Below, one piece after another: positions 32,609 through 41,298 of a DNA stretch of 64,000 bases (positions are counted from its first letter, which is position 1; each line of letters opens with the position of its first letter). The position numbers and the translations under genes were made by a program. Source of the stretch: Nocardia sp. NBC_00403 (GTDB lineage: Bacteria; Actinomycetota; Actinomycetes; Mycobacteriales; Mycobacteriaceae); the NCBI RefSeq assembly GCF_036046055.1, contig NZ_CP107939.1:4650001-4714000 (forward strand). Direction: 5' to 3'. The notes beneath the pieces were generated by a model. It was not told the origin of the DNA, did no database searches, and was given only the letters and a program-made list of their open reading frames with translations.

Positions 32609-32937
32609 TCCTCCCCGAGGATGCGCTCGGGCCGGGGCCGCAACTTGGCGACCACCGGCGCCTGCCCGGTGGCCTCAGTTCCGGTCCGGCGGACTCCGGC
32701 GTTCTCGGCGGAGGTGACAACGAGGTCGGTCGGGGTGCAGGCGAGAATGTCGCAGAGCGCCGAGAGCACCTGTAGCGAGAGCCCTTCCGGGGTGCCGGAG
32801 ACCAGACGGTGGACCTGGGAGGCGGACAGATCGATGCCGCGCTCGCGCAGCAGCGGGACCAGCTCGGTCGCGGTGAAAACGCCTTGGCTTGCCATGATCT
32901 CGCGCAGACGCCAGGTGTAGCCGATGGATCGTTTCAT
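32605..32937 (-). CDS. Helix-turn-helix (XRE-type) protein
   Basis: The 110-residue protein starts at ATG 32937 (MKRSIGYTWRLREIMASQGVFTATELVPLLRERGIDLSASQVHRLVSGTPEGLSLQVLSALCDILACTPTDLV), a compact Cro/C1-type helix-turn-helix. The last 35 residues are a loose tail. It overlaps the stop of the integrase and the start of the zinc-ribbon gene by four bases each. The three genes are thus one translationally coupled unit. It probably represses or directs the recombinase genes. Confidence 0.85.
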   Translation of the reverse strand: MKRSIGYTWRLREIMASQGVFTATELVPLLRERGIDLSASQVHRLVSGTPEGLSLQVLSALCDILACTPTDLVVTSAENAGVRRTGTEATGQAPVVAKLRPRPERILGEE

Positions 32938-33845
32938 GCCTGTTTGCCTTTCTGGGAGTGCAGAGCCGCCACGACGGTGGCATCGAGTCGTCGCCGCAAC
33001 GTGCGGGTGCGGAAGTCCGACGACACGCAGGTGTAGAGGGCGGTCGTGGAGGCGTGCTCGTGGCCGACCTGTTCCTGGACGAACCGAGGATCCCAGCCGT
33101 CCTCGATCAAATGGGTGACATAGAACCGTCGCAGAGAATGGAAGTCCAGCCCATCGTCGAGGCCGAGCGCCTGCCGGTAGGCGACGAACCGCGAGTTCAG
33201 GCGTTGGCAGCCGATCCGAAGACCGCGTTCGGACGGCCAGGCCGCCGGATTGCCATCGGCGCCGAACAGAGGCCGGATCTCGGTGAACCATTCGTCGAGG
33301 ACCTCGACTGTCCAGCCCCAGACGGTCAGCACTCCGCGCCGCTTCGGCGGCGAACCCTTCTTGGCCTTCCCGAACCGGACCTGGCAGCGACCGAACGACC
33401 CGAACTCCGGCCCGTGCGGGTTCGTCCCGAAGTCGGCGGCATCCAGCATCCGAGTCTCGTTGCGGCGCAGACCGAATGCGTACGCCGTTTTGAACAGGGT
33501 GGCGTCGCGGAACGCGGGCAGCCAGCCCTTGCGCCCGAACGATCGGATCCGGGCAACTTCGTCATCGCAGTGAGTGAAGAAGGCTTGCAGTTCCGATTTG
33601 GTGAACGCCCGTTTCGCCGGGTCGGACTCGCCTTCTTGGACGTGTGTGGCGGTGTTCCATTCGTGCACCACCTGGATCGGGTGCGTGCCGAATCGGCCTT
33701 CGCAGGTGGCCGGCCACTCATAGAGCGGATCGGTGACGAAGTGGCAGAACACCCGGACCGCCTCGGAGTAGGAGCGGATCGTCGAGCGCTTCGCCCGGCA
33801 AGGCTCCGGCGCGAGGCCGCTGCGCCGCGATCCACGAGATTTGTC
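32934..33845 (-). CDS. Tyrosine recombinase/integrase, 5' end disrupted
   Basis: The catalytic domain is complete: RDATLFKTAYAFGLRRNETRMLDA (Arg I), KAKKGSPPKRRGVLTVWG (Lys), LDFHSLRRFYVTHLIEDG (His-x2-Arg), VGHEHASTTALYTCVSSD (His and nucleophile Tyr). The arm-binding part from STIRSYSEAVRVFCHFVTDPLYEWPATCEGRFGTHP is intact too. Before it, at about 33845, the similarity stops, and the sequence is instead coding on the other strand (33886-34130). I therefore set the limit there; the open frame runs on to 34043 but is not integrase-like. The N-terminal 60-80 residues of such proteins are missing, so activity is doubtful. Confidence 0.72.
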   Translation of the reverse strand, partial: DKSRGSRRSGLAPEPCRAKRSTIRSYSEAVRVFCHFVTDPLYEWPATCEGRFGTHPIQVVHEWNTATHVQEGESDPAKRAFTKSELQAFFTHCDDEVARIRSFGRKGWLPAFRDATLFKTAYAFGLRRNETRMLDAADFGTNPHGPEFGSFGRCQVRFGKAKKGSPPKRRGVLTVWGWTVEVLDEWFTEIRPLFGADGNPAAWPSERGLRIGCQRLNSRFVAYRQALGLDDGLDFHSLRRFYVTHLIEDGWDPRFVQEQVGHEHASTTALYTCVSSDFRTRTLRRRLDATVVAALHSQKGKQA

Positions 33846-33885
33846 AGGCCCTCCGTTGTCGCGGCACCTCCTGTGCCTCGGCGCC

Positions 33886-34130
33886 TGTATCGGCACGGCG
33901 ATTTGGACAACGCATCGGCAGCCGCGCTCTACGAGGTAGCCCGTCGGTTTCGGGCCAGTCCCGACAAGCGCCACGATGTGCGCGACCGTGGGTTTCGGCT
34001 GCTGTGCGACTACCTTGTGCAGCATCCAGGGCAGACGTGGCAAGAGCGTTGGGAGGCTAGCGAACTCGGCACCCGCGCCGTGTTGTTGACCGAGCTCGTC
34101 GAGAACAGGACCCTTTGTGACCGACCTTGA
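33886..34130 (+). pseudogene. N-terminal fragment of another site-specific integrase
   Basis: On the plus strand the translation SAAALYEVARRFRASPDKRHDVRDRGFRLLCDYLVQHPGQTWQERWEASELGTRAV reads like the N-terminal domain of large actinobacterial site-specific integrases, which contain a PGxTWQxRWxASG stretch. The rest of that protein is absent: the element ends 60 bp later. It runs opposite to the integrase and appears to have replaced the first part of that gene. Confidence 0.5.
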
Positions 34131-34189
34131 ACAACGCCGCCAACGACAGATCCACCTGTAAGTGATGTCGTAGATGACCTGTAGAACCA

Positions 34190-34642
34190 GCCGCGTTCGC
34201 CCTGGGACAGGGTGGGCCAGGTGTCGTCGGCTTTGCCTTTGAGACCGACGGTGTCGATCATGGCGTCGGCACGGCGCAGTTCGTCAGCGGTCGGGGTCCA
34301 GCGCATCGGAGTATTGATGGTTGCGGTGATACCGGTCAGTACAACCTGACGGATCGTCAGCGGATACTGCAGTGGGTGGCGCGGATTGACGTGACCGATG
34401 GCATGGCGCAGGCGCGCCAGTTCGACCCGGCCGAGTTGCTCCCCGAACACGCGGACGGTGCCGGTGGTCGGGAAGGTGACCGCGCCGCAGAAACCGAGCA
34501 GGGTGCTCTTGCCCGCGCCGTTCGGGCCGAGCAGGGCCCAGTGCTCGCCCGCGCGCACGGTGAGCGAGATGCCGTCGATGATTTGTTTGCCCTCGCGGCG
34601 GAATGTCACGTCTGCCAGTTCGAGCACGGGTGTGCGGGTCAC
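34190..34642 (-). pseudogene. ABC transporter ATPase, 5' half (split gene)
   Basis: From GTG 34642 the fragment gives LELADVTFRREGKQIIDGISLTVRAGEHWALLGPNGAGKSTLLGFCGAV (Walker A), the Q-loop region and the signature LSQGERG, after which the insertion begins. With the 3' half at 29467-29855 it makes a 250-residue stand-alone ATPase of the ModF/iron-complex type. The start overlaps the stop of the GntR gene by four bases, so they formed an operon before disruption. Confidence 0.85.
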
Positions 34643-35379
34643 GTGAACGCTTCCTTCAATGTCGATAGGTGGGAGCGGCTGAATTCCGCTGCGGCCGTGG
34701 GGTTTCGGTGTGCGATCGCATCGGTGAGCCGAATGTGGGCGTCGTGGTCGGCCGGTTCGGAGGGAACCGGGCGGATCTTCAGCATGTCGATCATCGCCAT
34801 GCGCAGCCGGGGCAGGAAGGTATCGAAAAGCTGGGTGAGCACGTCATTGTGTGCGGCGAGGATCACGGTGCGGTGGAAGGCCATATCGGCGTCCACATGC
34901 TCGGGGATCGGCTCGCCGCGGGTCTCCCGCGCGGCGAGCGCACGCCGGATCGCGCGCAGATCGGCGGGGGTGCGGCGTTGCGCGGCCAGCGCGGCGGCCT
35001 CGGCCTCGATGGCGATGCGGGCCTCGATCACCGAGACGATGGTGGCGCGGCGCAGTACGACGTCCCAGTCCTCGGTGACATCGAGTGCCGTGACGAAGAC
35101 GCCCGCGCCTTGGCGGCTGTCGAGTAACCCCTTGCCCGCGAGCTCTCGGATGGCCTCACGAAGTGTCGACCGGCCGACGCCGAGTTGGGCGGCGAGGGTG
35201 GTTTCCCCGGGTAGCCGGTGACCGAGCGGCCATTCGCCGTCGCGGATGCGCGCCAGCAACAGTTCGGCGGCCTGAGCCGCCAACGGATGACGTCGCACCT
35301 GCATAGCGGCCGGATGATCGGGGGTCCGACGCTGCGGCGCACCCGGATCTCCGTCCGCCCGTGTGCTTCGAGGAACCAT
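34639..35379 (-). CDS. GntR family (FadR subfamily) transcriptional regulator
   Basis: A 246-residue regulator from ATG 35379 (AGAGG at six bases). The winged helix is LAAQAAELLLARIRDGEWPLGHRLPGETTLAAQLGVGRSTLREAIRELAGKGLLDSRQGAGVFVT. The FCD effector domain follows, with VIEARIAIEAEAAALAAQRRTPADL, HVDADMAFHRTVILAAHNDVL and late His residues that bind a metal in this family. FadR-type FCD regulators respond to organic acids. It overlaps the (now broken) ABC ATPase gene and is divergent from the leuA leader. It might regulate either. Confidence 0.88.
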   Translation of the reverse strand: MVPRSTRADGDPGAPQRRTPDHPAAMQVRRHPLAAQAAELLLARIRDGEWPLGHRLPGETTLAAQLGVGRSTLREAIRELAGKGLLDSRQGAGVFVTALDVTEDWDVVLRRATIVSVIEARIAIEAEAAALAAQRRTPADLRAIRRALAARETRGEPIPEHVDADMAFHRTVILAAHNDVLTQLFDTFLPRLRMAMIDMLKIRPVPSEPADHDAHIRLTDAIAHRNPTAAAEFSRSHLSTLKEAFT

Positions 35380-35410
35380 CGCAACCTCTCTACTTGTCTG
35401 AGGAGTTGTG

Positions 35411-35416
35411 TATAGT
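35411..35416 (+). promoter_or_regulatory. Probable -10 element of the leuA leader
   Basis: TATAGT stands ten bases before the leader ATG at 35426, so the transcript would begin just before or at the leader codon region. No convincing -35 hexamer at 17 bp spacing was found. Position is inferred. Confidence 0.4.
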
Positions 35417-35425
35417 CTAGCCATC

Positions 35426-35470
35426 ATGACGCGCACCATGCTTCTCCTTAGCCGCCACGGCGGGGCCTGA
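35426..35470 (+). CDS. leuA leader peptide
   Basis: ATG to TGA encodes MTRTMLLLSRHGGA, 14 residues with three consecutive leucine codons (CTT CTC CTT). This matches the short leucine-rich leader known upstream of leuA in actinobacteria. Ribosome stalling at these codons when leucyl-tRNA is scarce would change the fold of the following hairpin and let transcription reach leuA. The leader stop lies just after the first arm of that hairpin, as expected. Confidence 0.85.
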   Translation: MTRTMLLLSRHGGA

Positions 35471-35491
35471 ACGACCGGCCCCCCGCCGTGG
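35455..35491 (+). terminator. leuA attenuator hairpin
   Basis: CCACGGCGGGGCC (35455-35467) pairs with GGCCCCCCGCCGTGG (35477-35491) apart from bulged C residues. The first arm overlaps the end of the leader peptide, so a translating ribosome controls whether it forms. It is followed by GGGCTTTGTC. I read it as the attenuator; which alternative structure ends transcription needs folding. Confidence 0.7.
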
Positions 35492-35551
35492 GGCTTTGTC
35501 GTGGCCGGTCACTCCTTTTGTGATGGCCGACGGCCAGGAAGCAGACCCGAC

Positions 35552-37336
35552 ATGAGTATCCGCGTTTTCCCCACCATTGCGACACCAGCCGGTGACGTGC
35601 CCGCCACCGCCCCGGTGTGGAATCGGCAGCGGCATTCCCAGATGCCGTCGCACCGCTATCGCACGGTCTACGATCGCGTGGATGTGCCATTCACGCACCG
35701 TGATTGGCCGAATGCGCGACTCGCCCATGCGCCACTGTGGGTGCCTGTCGACCTGCGCGACGGCAACCAGGCCCTGGCCGAACCGATGGATCCGGCCCGC
35801 AAGCGGCGCTTCTTCGAACTGATGGTCGCGATGGGCTACAAGGAGATCGAGGTCGGCTATCCCTCCGCATCGCAGACCGATTTCGACTTCGTCCGGTTGA
35901 TCGCGGATACCGATATCGCACCGGCGGATGTCGCGATCGTCGTATTCACCCCCGCCCGAAGAGATCTGATCGAGCGCACCGTCGAATCGGTTCGCGGCAT
36001 CCGCAACGATGTGGTCGTTCATATGTACACCGCAACCGCGCCGACCTGGCGAAACATGGTGTTGGGCAAGGACCGTGACGAACTGCGGGAGTTGATCCTG
36101 GCAGGCGGACGCGACGTGCTCGCGTTCGCGGGCGACATGCCGAATGTGCGCTTCCAGTTCTCGCCCGAGGTGTTCAACCTGACCGAACCCGACTTCGTGC
36201 TCGATATCTGTGACCGCATGACGGCGCTGTGGGAGGCGACCCCACAGCGGCCGGTGGTCCTGAATCTGCCTGCGACAGTGGAGGTTGCGACTCCCAACGT
36301 GTATGCCGACCAGATCGAGTACATGCACCGGAATCTGGCGCGGCGCGAGGGCGTCATCCTTTCGGTGCACCCGCACAACGACCGCGGCACCGGAATCGCC
36401 TGCGCCGAACTGGCCTTGCTGGCCGGCGCGCAACGCGTCGAAGGCTGCGTCTTCGGCAACGGCGAGCGCACCGGCAATGTCGACATCGCCACGCTGGCGT
36501 TGAATCTGCACGCCCAGGGGGTGGATCCGATGATCGACTTCTCCGATATCGATGAGATTCGGCGCACGGTCGAGTACTGCACCCGGATGTCCGTCCATGA
36601 ACGGCATCCGTACGTGGGTGATCTCGTGCACACTGCGTTCTCCGGCACGCATCAGGACGCGATCAAGAAGGGGATGGCCGAGCATCGCGCGCGGGCGAAC
36701 GCCGCCGGCATCCCGGAGCGGGAACTCGAGTGGCAGGTCCCTTATCTGCCCATCGATCCGGCCGACATCGGCCGCAGCTACGACGCCGTGATCCGGGTCA
36801 ATTCGCAATCCGGCAAGGGCGGCATCGCCTACCTGCTGCTCACCGAATACGGCTTGGATCTGCCCCGTCGTCTGCAGATCGACTTCGCGAGACAGGTGCA
36901 GGCGCACACCGACGACACCGGCCGGGAAGTCACCGCCGCCGAACTCTATGACCTGTTCGAGGCGAGCTACCTCGACGCGATAGACCCGAGTCCGGTAGGC
37001 CTGAAGCAGTGGCGTACCCGCGGCGACGGTCCCGACACGAGCACCGAGTTCATCCTGACCGCCGGCGATGTCACCCACCGGACCGAACATCGCGGCACCG
37101 GCCCGGTCGAGGCTCTCACGGAGGCGCTTGCCCGCATCGGACATCGGGTCGAGGTGCTGAACCTGACCCAGCAGTCCATCGGGTCCGGTAATGACGGCAC
37201 GGCCATCACCTACCTCGAGTACCGCGCCGACGGCGGAACCGAATGGTCCTGCGGAAGAAGCGCTTCCGTGCTCGAGGCGACCTTTGCGGCCGTTGTCCGC
37301 GCTGTCAACATCCTCGAGCGGGGGCGCATGAAGTAG
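35552..37336 (+). CDS. leuA: 2-isopropylmalate synthase
   Basis: A 594-residue LeuA from ATG 35552 ([27 protein letters not shown]). It condenses acetyl-CoA with 2-oxoisovalerate, the first step of leucine synthesis. The catalytic barrel has [20 protein letters not shown] (metal Asp), [25 protein letters not shown] [19 protein letters not shown] (His metal ligands) and [10 protein letters not shown]. The C-terminal 130 residues are the leucine-sensing regulatory domain, complete up to [10 protein letters not shown]. So it is regulated twice: by feedback and by the upstream leader. Divergent from the GntR gene. Confidence 0.96.
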   Translation: MSIRVFPTIATPAGDVPATAPVWNRQRHSQMPSHRYRTVYDRVDVPFTHRDWPNARLAHAPLWVPVDLRDGNQALAEPMDPARKRRFFELMVAMGYKEIEVGYPSASQTDFDFVRLIADTDIAPADVAIVVFTPARRDLIERTVESVRGIRNDVVVHMYTATAPTWRNMVLGKDRDELRELILAGGRDVLAFAGDMPNVRFQFSPEVFNLTEPDFVLDICDRMTALWEATPQRPVVLNLPATVEVATPNVYADQIEYMHRNLARREGVILSVHPHNDRGTGIACAELALLAGAQRVEGCVFGNGERTGNVDIATLALNLHAQGVDPMIDFSDIDEIRRTVEYCTRMSVHERHPYVGDLVHTAFSGTHQDAIKKGMAEHRARANAAGIPERELEWQVPYLPIDPADIGRSYDAVIRVNSQSGKGGIAYLLLTEYGLDLPRRLQIDFARQVQAHTDDTGREVTAAELYDLFEASYLDAIDPSPVGLKQWRTRGDGPDTSTEFILTAGDVTHRTEHRGTGPVEALTEALARIGHRVEVLNLTQQSIGSGNDGTAITYLEYRADGGTEWSCGRSASVLEATFAAVVRAVNILERGRMK

Positions 37337-37439
37337 CGGTCGAGGGGCGGGGAAGGCTGTCTCGACCCCGTCCGCTACCACCGAGTCCACGAGCGCACGC
37401 CCCGCAGGCTCGTCGCGAGTATGCGACATCTTGGGCAAA

Positions 37440-39785
37440 ATGCCCGATATCGGCGGCGCTCGTGCGAAGGTATCCAGCGTGGTGCGGCACGTGTCAGGGA
37501 ACCTCCCCGCTGAGGTGACGAGCTTCGTCGGTCGGGGCGCGGAGGTTGCCGCGGCCAGGAAGCTGCTGGCCAGCACGCGGCTGCTCACGCTGACCGGGCC
37601 GGGCGGGGTGGGCAAGACGCGGCTGAGCAGGCGGGTCGGGGAGGCAGTGCGGCGCGCGTTCCCGGACGGGGTGTGGCTGGTCGAGGTGGCGCACGTCAAC
37701 GACGGGGAACTGGTGGCATTCAGCGTCGCGCAGGCGCTCGGGTTGCGCGATGACACAAGGGTGCCGCTGGCCGGGTTGACGGAGTTCCTGGCCGACAAGA
37801 GCCTGCTGCTGATTCTCGACAATTGTGAGCACCTCATCGATGCGTGCGCGGCGCTGGTCGATCGGCTGATTCCGGCCACAGCCGAGGTGCGAATTCTCGC
37901 GACGAGCAGAGAGCCGCTCGGTGTCTCCGGGGAACAGGTGATGCCGGTGGCTCCGCTGCCGGTGCCTGACCTGGACGAAGACTCCGATATGGCTGTCGAG
38001 GCCGGCTCCGTCGACAGCGAGGCGTTGCGGTTGCTCATCGAACGGGCCACGGCGGCCAATCCGGACTTCCGGGTGACCGACGCCAATCGCGGCGCGCTCG
38101 CGGCGATCTGTCGTCGGTTGGAGGGGATCCCGCTCGCCCTGGAGCTGGCAGCGCTGCGTTTGCGAATGTTCACGCCCGACCAGGTGCTCGCGCGGCTCGA
38201 CGATGCGATGCGCTTGCTCACCACTGGGCTGCGCACCGCGCCGGAACGGCAGCAAACCCTGGAAGCCGCGATTCGGTGGAGCTACGACCTGTGCACAACC
38301 GATGAGCAGCGCCTGTGGGAGCAACTCTCGGTGTTCGCCGGTGGCTTCGACCTGGAGGCCGCCGAGTCGGTGTGCCTGGTCGATCCGCAGGACGCGCTGC
38401 TGGATGCACTCACCGGATTGGTGGAGAAGTCGGTGCTCAGCCACCGGCACGACAGCGATGGCACCGGCCGGTACACCATGCTCGAGCCGCTGCGGCAATT
38501 CGCGCTGGCCCGGCTGAGGGCGCACGGTGACGAGCGCACCGTCCGGATCAGGCACTGCGACTACTACTATCGGGTCGCTCGACGCGGACGCACCGATTAC
38601 TGGGGCAGCCAGGACGTTATCTGGTTCCGTGACGTGACCCGCGAACACGCCAATATGCGTGCGGCACTGCAATTCTCGTTGGCCGACCGGGACGGCGCGC
38701 ATCGCGGGCTGCAGATCGCCACCGAACTGCGACCGTTCTGGGAGCACTACCGGTTCCTGCTCGAGGGCTATCGCTGGCTGCGTGACGCGCTGGACAAGGA
38801 CCTGGAACACACCACCGATCGGGCTCGAGCACTGGCGGCGGCGTCGGTCATCGCCGCCATGCTCTCGGACACCGCCGAGGCGAGGCGGTTCGTCGACGAA
38901 TGCGTCGAGATCGGCACGGAATTGGATGCGGTCGAGGTGCTGGTGGAGGCCACGCTGCTCTCGGCGCTGCTGGCGTTCACCGATGCCGATCCGCGCCGTG
39001 CTCTCGACATCGCGGAATCGGCCGCGGATCGGGCCCGCGAATGCGCGCATCATGGTGCGGAGATGGAAAGTCTCGCGTTCGCCTATGTCTGCGCGCTGGT
39101 GCTCGAAGATGCCCGCGCCGGTGCCATCGCGGAGCGCTTTCTCGCCGAGACCGCCGAGCACGGTTCGCACCTGCTCGGGGGCCTCGGGTACTGGGCGGTG
39201 GGGACGGATCAATGGCGTAAAGGCAACCAGGACAAGGCGATCGGTGCGCTGCGCCGTGCGGTCGAGCTGTTCCGGCTCTTCGACCGATGCGTATGGACCG
39301 CATCGGGCTTCGACGGACTGGCCTGGGTCGCCGCCGCCGACGGTGATCGGATCCGCGCGGCCAGGCTGATGGGCGCGGCGTCGACGGTGCGGTACGGCAG
39401 TACCCAGCGGCTCGCACATGCGATGACCCAGGCGGTCGGGGACAAGGTCCAGCAGCAAGTGCGTGTCGCGATGGGGGACAAGGAGTTCCGCACCGCCTTC
39501 GATGCGGGCGCCGCGCTCGGGCTGGACGAAGCCATCGACTACGCGTTGGGCACCGAGACCAAACCGGCCGCCGCGCCGGCGAAGGCCGTTGCCGCCGATG
39601 TGCTCACCCGACGGGAGCGGGATGTGGCGCAATTGATCGCCGCAGGTTATAGCAACAAGGGCATCGCGAGCGAGCTCGTTATCTCGATCCGCACCGCCGA
39701 GAGCCACGTCGACCATATTCTCACCAAGCTCGGGTTCACCTCCCGAACGCAGATCGCGGGCTGGGTCAGTCAGAATCCGAAGTGA
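37440..39785 (+). CDS. LuxR family regulator with NB-ARC ATPase and TPR region
   Basis: This 781-residue regulator (start ATG 37440; TTG 37431 also possible) has three parts. First, an NB-ARC/AAA-like ATPase with Walker A LTLTGPGGVGKTRLSRRVG (about residue 53) and Walker B SLLLILDNCEHLID. Next comes a long helical TPR-type region, from the LLEGYRWLRDALDKDLEH area through RMGAASTV-like repeats. Last, a C-terminal LuxR helix-turn-helix: LTRRERDVAQLIAAGYSNKGIASELVISIRTAESHVDHILTKLGFTSRTQIAGWV. Such signal-transduction ATPases switch on operons, but the target is unknown. Downstream genes are convergent, so autoregulation or control elsewhere is likely. Confidence 0.9.
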   Translation: MPDIGGARAKVSSVVRHVSGNLPAEVTSFVGRGAEVAAARKLLASTRLLTLTGPGGVGKTRLSRRVGEAVRRAFPDGVWLVEVAHVNDGELVAFSVAQALGLRDDTRVPLAGLTEFLADKSLLLILDNCEHLIDACAALVDRLIPATAEVRILATSREPLGVSGEQVMPVAPLPVPDLDEDSDMAVEAGSVDSEALRLLIERATAANPDFRVTDANRGALAAICRRLEGIPLALELAALRLRMFTPDQVLARLDDAMRLLTTGLRTAPERQQTLEAAIRWSYDLCTTDEQRLWEQLSVFAGGFDLEAAESVCLVDPQDALLDALTGLVEKSVLSHRHDSDGTGRYTMLEPLRQFALARLRAHGDERTVRIRHCDYYYRVARRGRTDYWGSQDVIWFRDVTREHANMRAALQFSLADRDGAHRGLQIATELRPFWEHYRFLLEGYRWLRDALDKDLEHTTDRARALAAASVIAAMLSDTAEARRFVDECVEIGTELDAVEVLVEATLLSALLAFTDADPRRALDIAESAADRARECAHHGAEMESLAFAYVCALVLEDARAGAIAERFLAETAEHGSHLLGGLGYWAVGTDQWRKGNQDKAIGALRRAVELFRLFDRCVWTASGFDGLAWVAAADGDRIRAARLMGAASTVRYGSTQRLAHAMTQAVGDKVQQQVRVAMGDKEFRTAFDAGAALGLDEAIDYALGTETKPAAAPAKAVAADVLTRRERDVAQLIAAGYSNKGIASELVISIRTAESHVDHILTKLGFTSRTQIAGWVSQNPK

Positions 39786-39795
39786 ATCGGCGCGG

Positions 39796-40317
39796 TCAGT
39801 CGCCGGTGACGCCGTCGATGCGCTCGCGCAGGAAGTCGGCGTGGCCGTTGTGGCGGGCGTATTCCTCGATCATGTGCACGTAGACCCAGCGCAGGCTGTA
39901 CTCGGCCGGGCGCCGGGGATGGATGAACGTGTGATCGAGCGGCAGGTCGGCGACGGCGGCATCGGCCAGTTCGACTTCACGGCGGTAAGCCGCGAAATCG
40001 GCGGCGGCGTCGGCCTCGAGGATGTCGTCGAAGTCGCCGTCGGGATTGTCCGTGCTGCAGTAGAGGTAGTCCAGCGCTTCGCCACCCGCGCCGGCGCGGA
40101 ACCATCCGCGTTCCACCTCGCTCATGTGCCGGACCAGGCCGAGCAACGACAGCGAGGACGGTGCGACACATCGCTGTTTGAGCTGCTCGGGATTGAGTCC
40201 CGCGCACTTGAGCAGCAGCGTCCGACGATGGAAATCGAGCCACGCCCGCAGCATCGGACGCTCATCGGCGATAAGTGGCGTCTTGCTTCGATCGATGTCA
40301 GGAGCGGTCCACGTCAC
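39796..40317 (-). CDS. DinB family protein (DUF664)
   Basis: The 173-residue four-helix protein has the DinB/DUF664 pattern: ERPMLRAWLDFHRRTLLLKCAGLNPEQLKQRCVAPSSLSLLGLVRHMSEVERGWF (first metal His) and SLRWVYVHMIEEYARHNGHADFLRERIDG (the second and third His). The three His positions of a mononuclear metal site are all present. The activity is often thiol-dependent (mycothiol or bacillithiol transferases) or unknown. It converges with the LuxR gene, ten bases apart. Confidence 0.88.
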   Translation of the reverse strand: MTWTAPDIDRSKTPLIADERPMLRAWLDFHRRTLLLKCAGLNPEQLKQRCVAPSSLSLLGLVRHMSEVERGWFRAGAGGEALDYLYCSTDNPDGDFDDILEADAAADFAAYRREVELADAAVADLPLDHTFIHPRRPAEYSLRWVYVHMIEEYARHNGHADFLRERIDGVTGD

Positions 40318-40443
40318 CGGCCGACTGTAACCCGAAACCGTCGGACACAGCTTGCGAATAAACGGCCGAAGCCGCGGCGCCGATGGTGTTCACCGCGGCG
40401 CCGCGGCATCGGTATGGCGGCTGTCGTCGCTGGTGACGGCTGC

Positions 40444-41298
40444 CTACAGACCCGCATTCAGGAAGTCGACGACCGCGCGCTCGAACGCATTTTTCCGCTC
40501 GATCTGGACCCAGTGCCCGCACCGGCCGAACAGCCGCAGGTCGGCGTTGGGCAGCTGCCGGGACGGCAGCAGCGCACCCTCGACCGGGGTGACCCGGTCG
40601 TCGCGGCCCCACAGCATCAGCACCTCGTGCCGCAAGTTCCGCAGCCGTGCCCACAGCGGCAGCGGTTCGGCGAACGCGGGGTTCGCGAAGGTGATGTAGG
40701 CGTCTCTGATGGCCGCGATCGCGGCGGGAGCCGAGGCCGCGACGAGCCGGTCGTCGACGAGTTCGTCGGTGAGCACCGCCTCGTCGAACACCATGGTGCG
40801 TAGCCAGCTCAACACCCGCTCGCGGGTGGGATCCGCGGTGAAGTCCAGCAGTCGCCGAATCCCCTCGGACGGCTCGGGGCCGAGCACATTGACCCCGACG
40901 CCGCCGGGGGCCATCAGGACGACGCGCTCGACGCGATCGGGATGCTCGAGCGCTATCAGGGTGGCTACCGCACCGCCCATGGAATTGCCGAGCAGATGCA
41001 CCCGAGGCAACTCCAGCTGATCCAGCAGTCCGATCACCGCATCGGCGGAAATGCGCAGATAGTTCCGCTCGTACACCTCCGGTCGCTCGCTGGCGCCGAA
41101 GCCGGGCTGATCCAGGATCAGGCAGCGGAAGTGCTCGGCGAGGACGGGCAGGTTGCCGCCGAAGTTCGCCCACCCGGACACGCCGGGTCCAGAGCCGTGC
41201 AACAGCACCAGCGGCGGACCCGAACCAGCCTCGTGGTAGCGGAGTTTCAGCCCGTCGACGGTGATGTGGCGACTGGTCGCCTCGGCGCTGAGCATCAC
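40444..41298 (-). CDS. Meta-cleavage product hydrolase, HsaD-like
   Basis: A 284-residue alpha/beta hydrolase of the carbon-carbon-bond-cleaving type: PLVLLHGSGPGVSGWANFGGNLPVLAEHFRCLILDQPGFGASE (oxyanion GSGPG), the elbow VHLLGNSMGGAVATLIALEHP with Ser nucleophile, VLMLWGRDDRVTP (Asp) and FGRCGHWVQIERKNAFERAVVDFL (His). HsaD splits the opened steroid ring acid (DSHA); BphD/CarC paralogs act on biphenyl or carbazole products. This copy is adjacent to an HsaA-like oxygenase and overlaps it by four bases (start GTG 41298 or ATG 41295). The substrate could be a steroid or another catechol-derived product. Confidence 0.85.
   Translation of the reverse strand: MMLSAEATSRHITVDGLKLRYHEAGSGPPLVLLHGSGPGVSGWANFGGNLPVLAEHFRCLILDQPGFGASERPEVYERNYLRISADAVIGLLDQLELPRVHLLGNSMGGAVATLIALEHPDRVERVVLMAPGGVGVNVLGPEPSEGIRRLLDFTADPTRERVLSWLRTMVFDEAVLTDELVDDRLVAASAPAAIAAIRDAYITFANPAFAEPLPLWARLRNLRHEVLMLWGRDDRVTPVEGALLPSRQLPNADLRLFGRCGHWVQIERKNAFERAVVDFLNAGL

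Larger units (their letters stand above)
29849..34196. mobile_element. 4.34-kb recombinase-bearing element inserted in an ABC ATPase gene
   Basis: GCCGCGT occurs once at each boundary (29849-29855 and 34190-34196). Removing one copy and all between restores the ABC reading frame from LSQGERG to RTLIARAL. The insert carries, in leftward order, an integrase, an HTH protein and a zinc-ribbon recombinase, all overlapping, then a secreted protein and degenerate repeats. The sequences CAGGTGGAT (29863-29871) and ATCCACCTG (34150-34158) form a 9-bp inverted repeat close to the two ends. The size between the repeats is 4341 bp. Confidence 0.8.

Noticed and set aside
35417..38236. 939-codon minus-strand open frame opposite leuA and the LuxR gene
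   Set aside because: Low-complexity Ser/Arg-rich translation with no domains; leuA and the LuxR regulator are unmistakable on the plus strand.
37494..39716. 740-codon minus-strand open frame opposite the LuxR gene
   Set aside because: Antisense shadow of a 781-residue gene with complete ATPase and HTH motifs.
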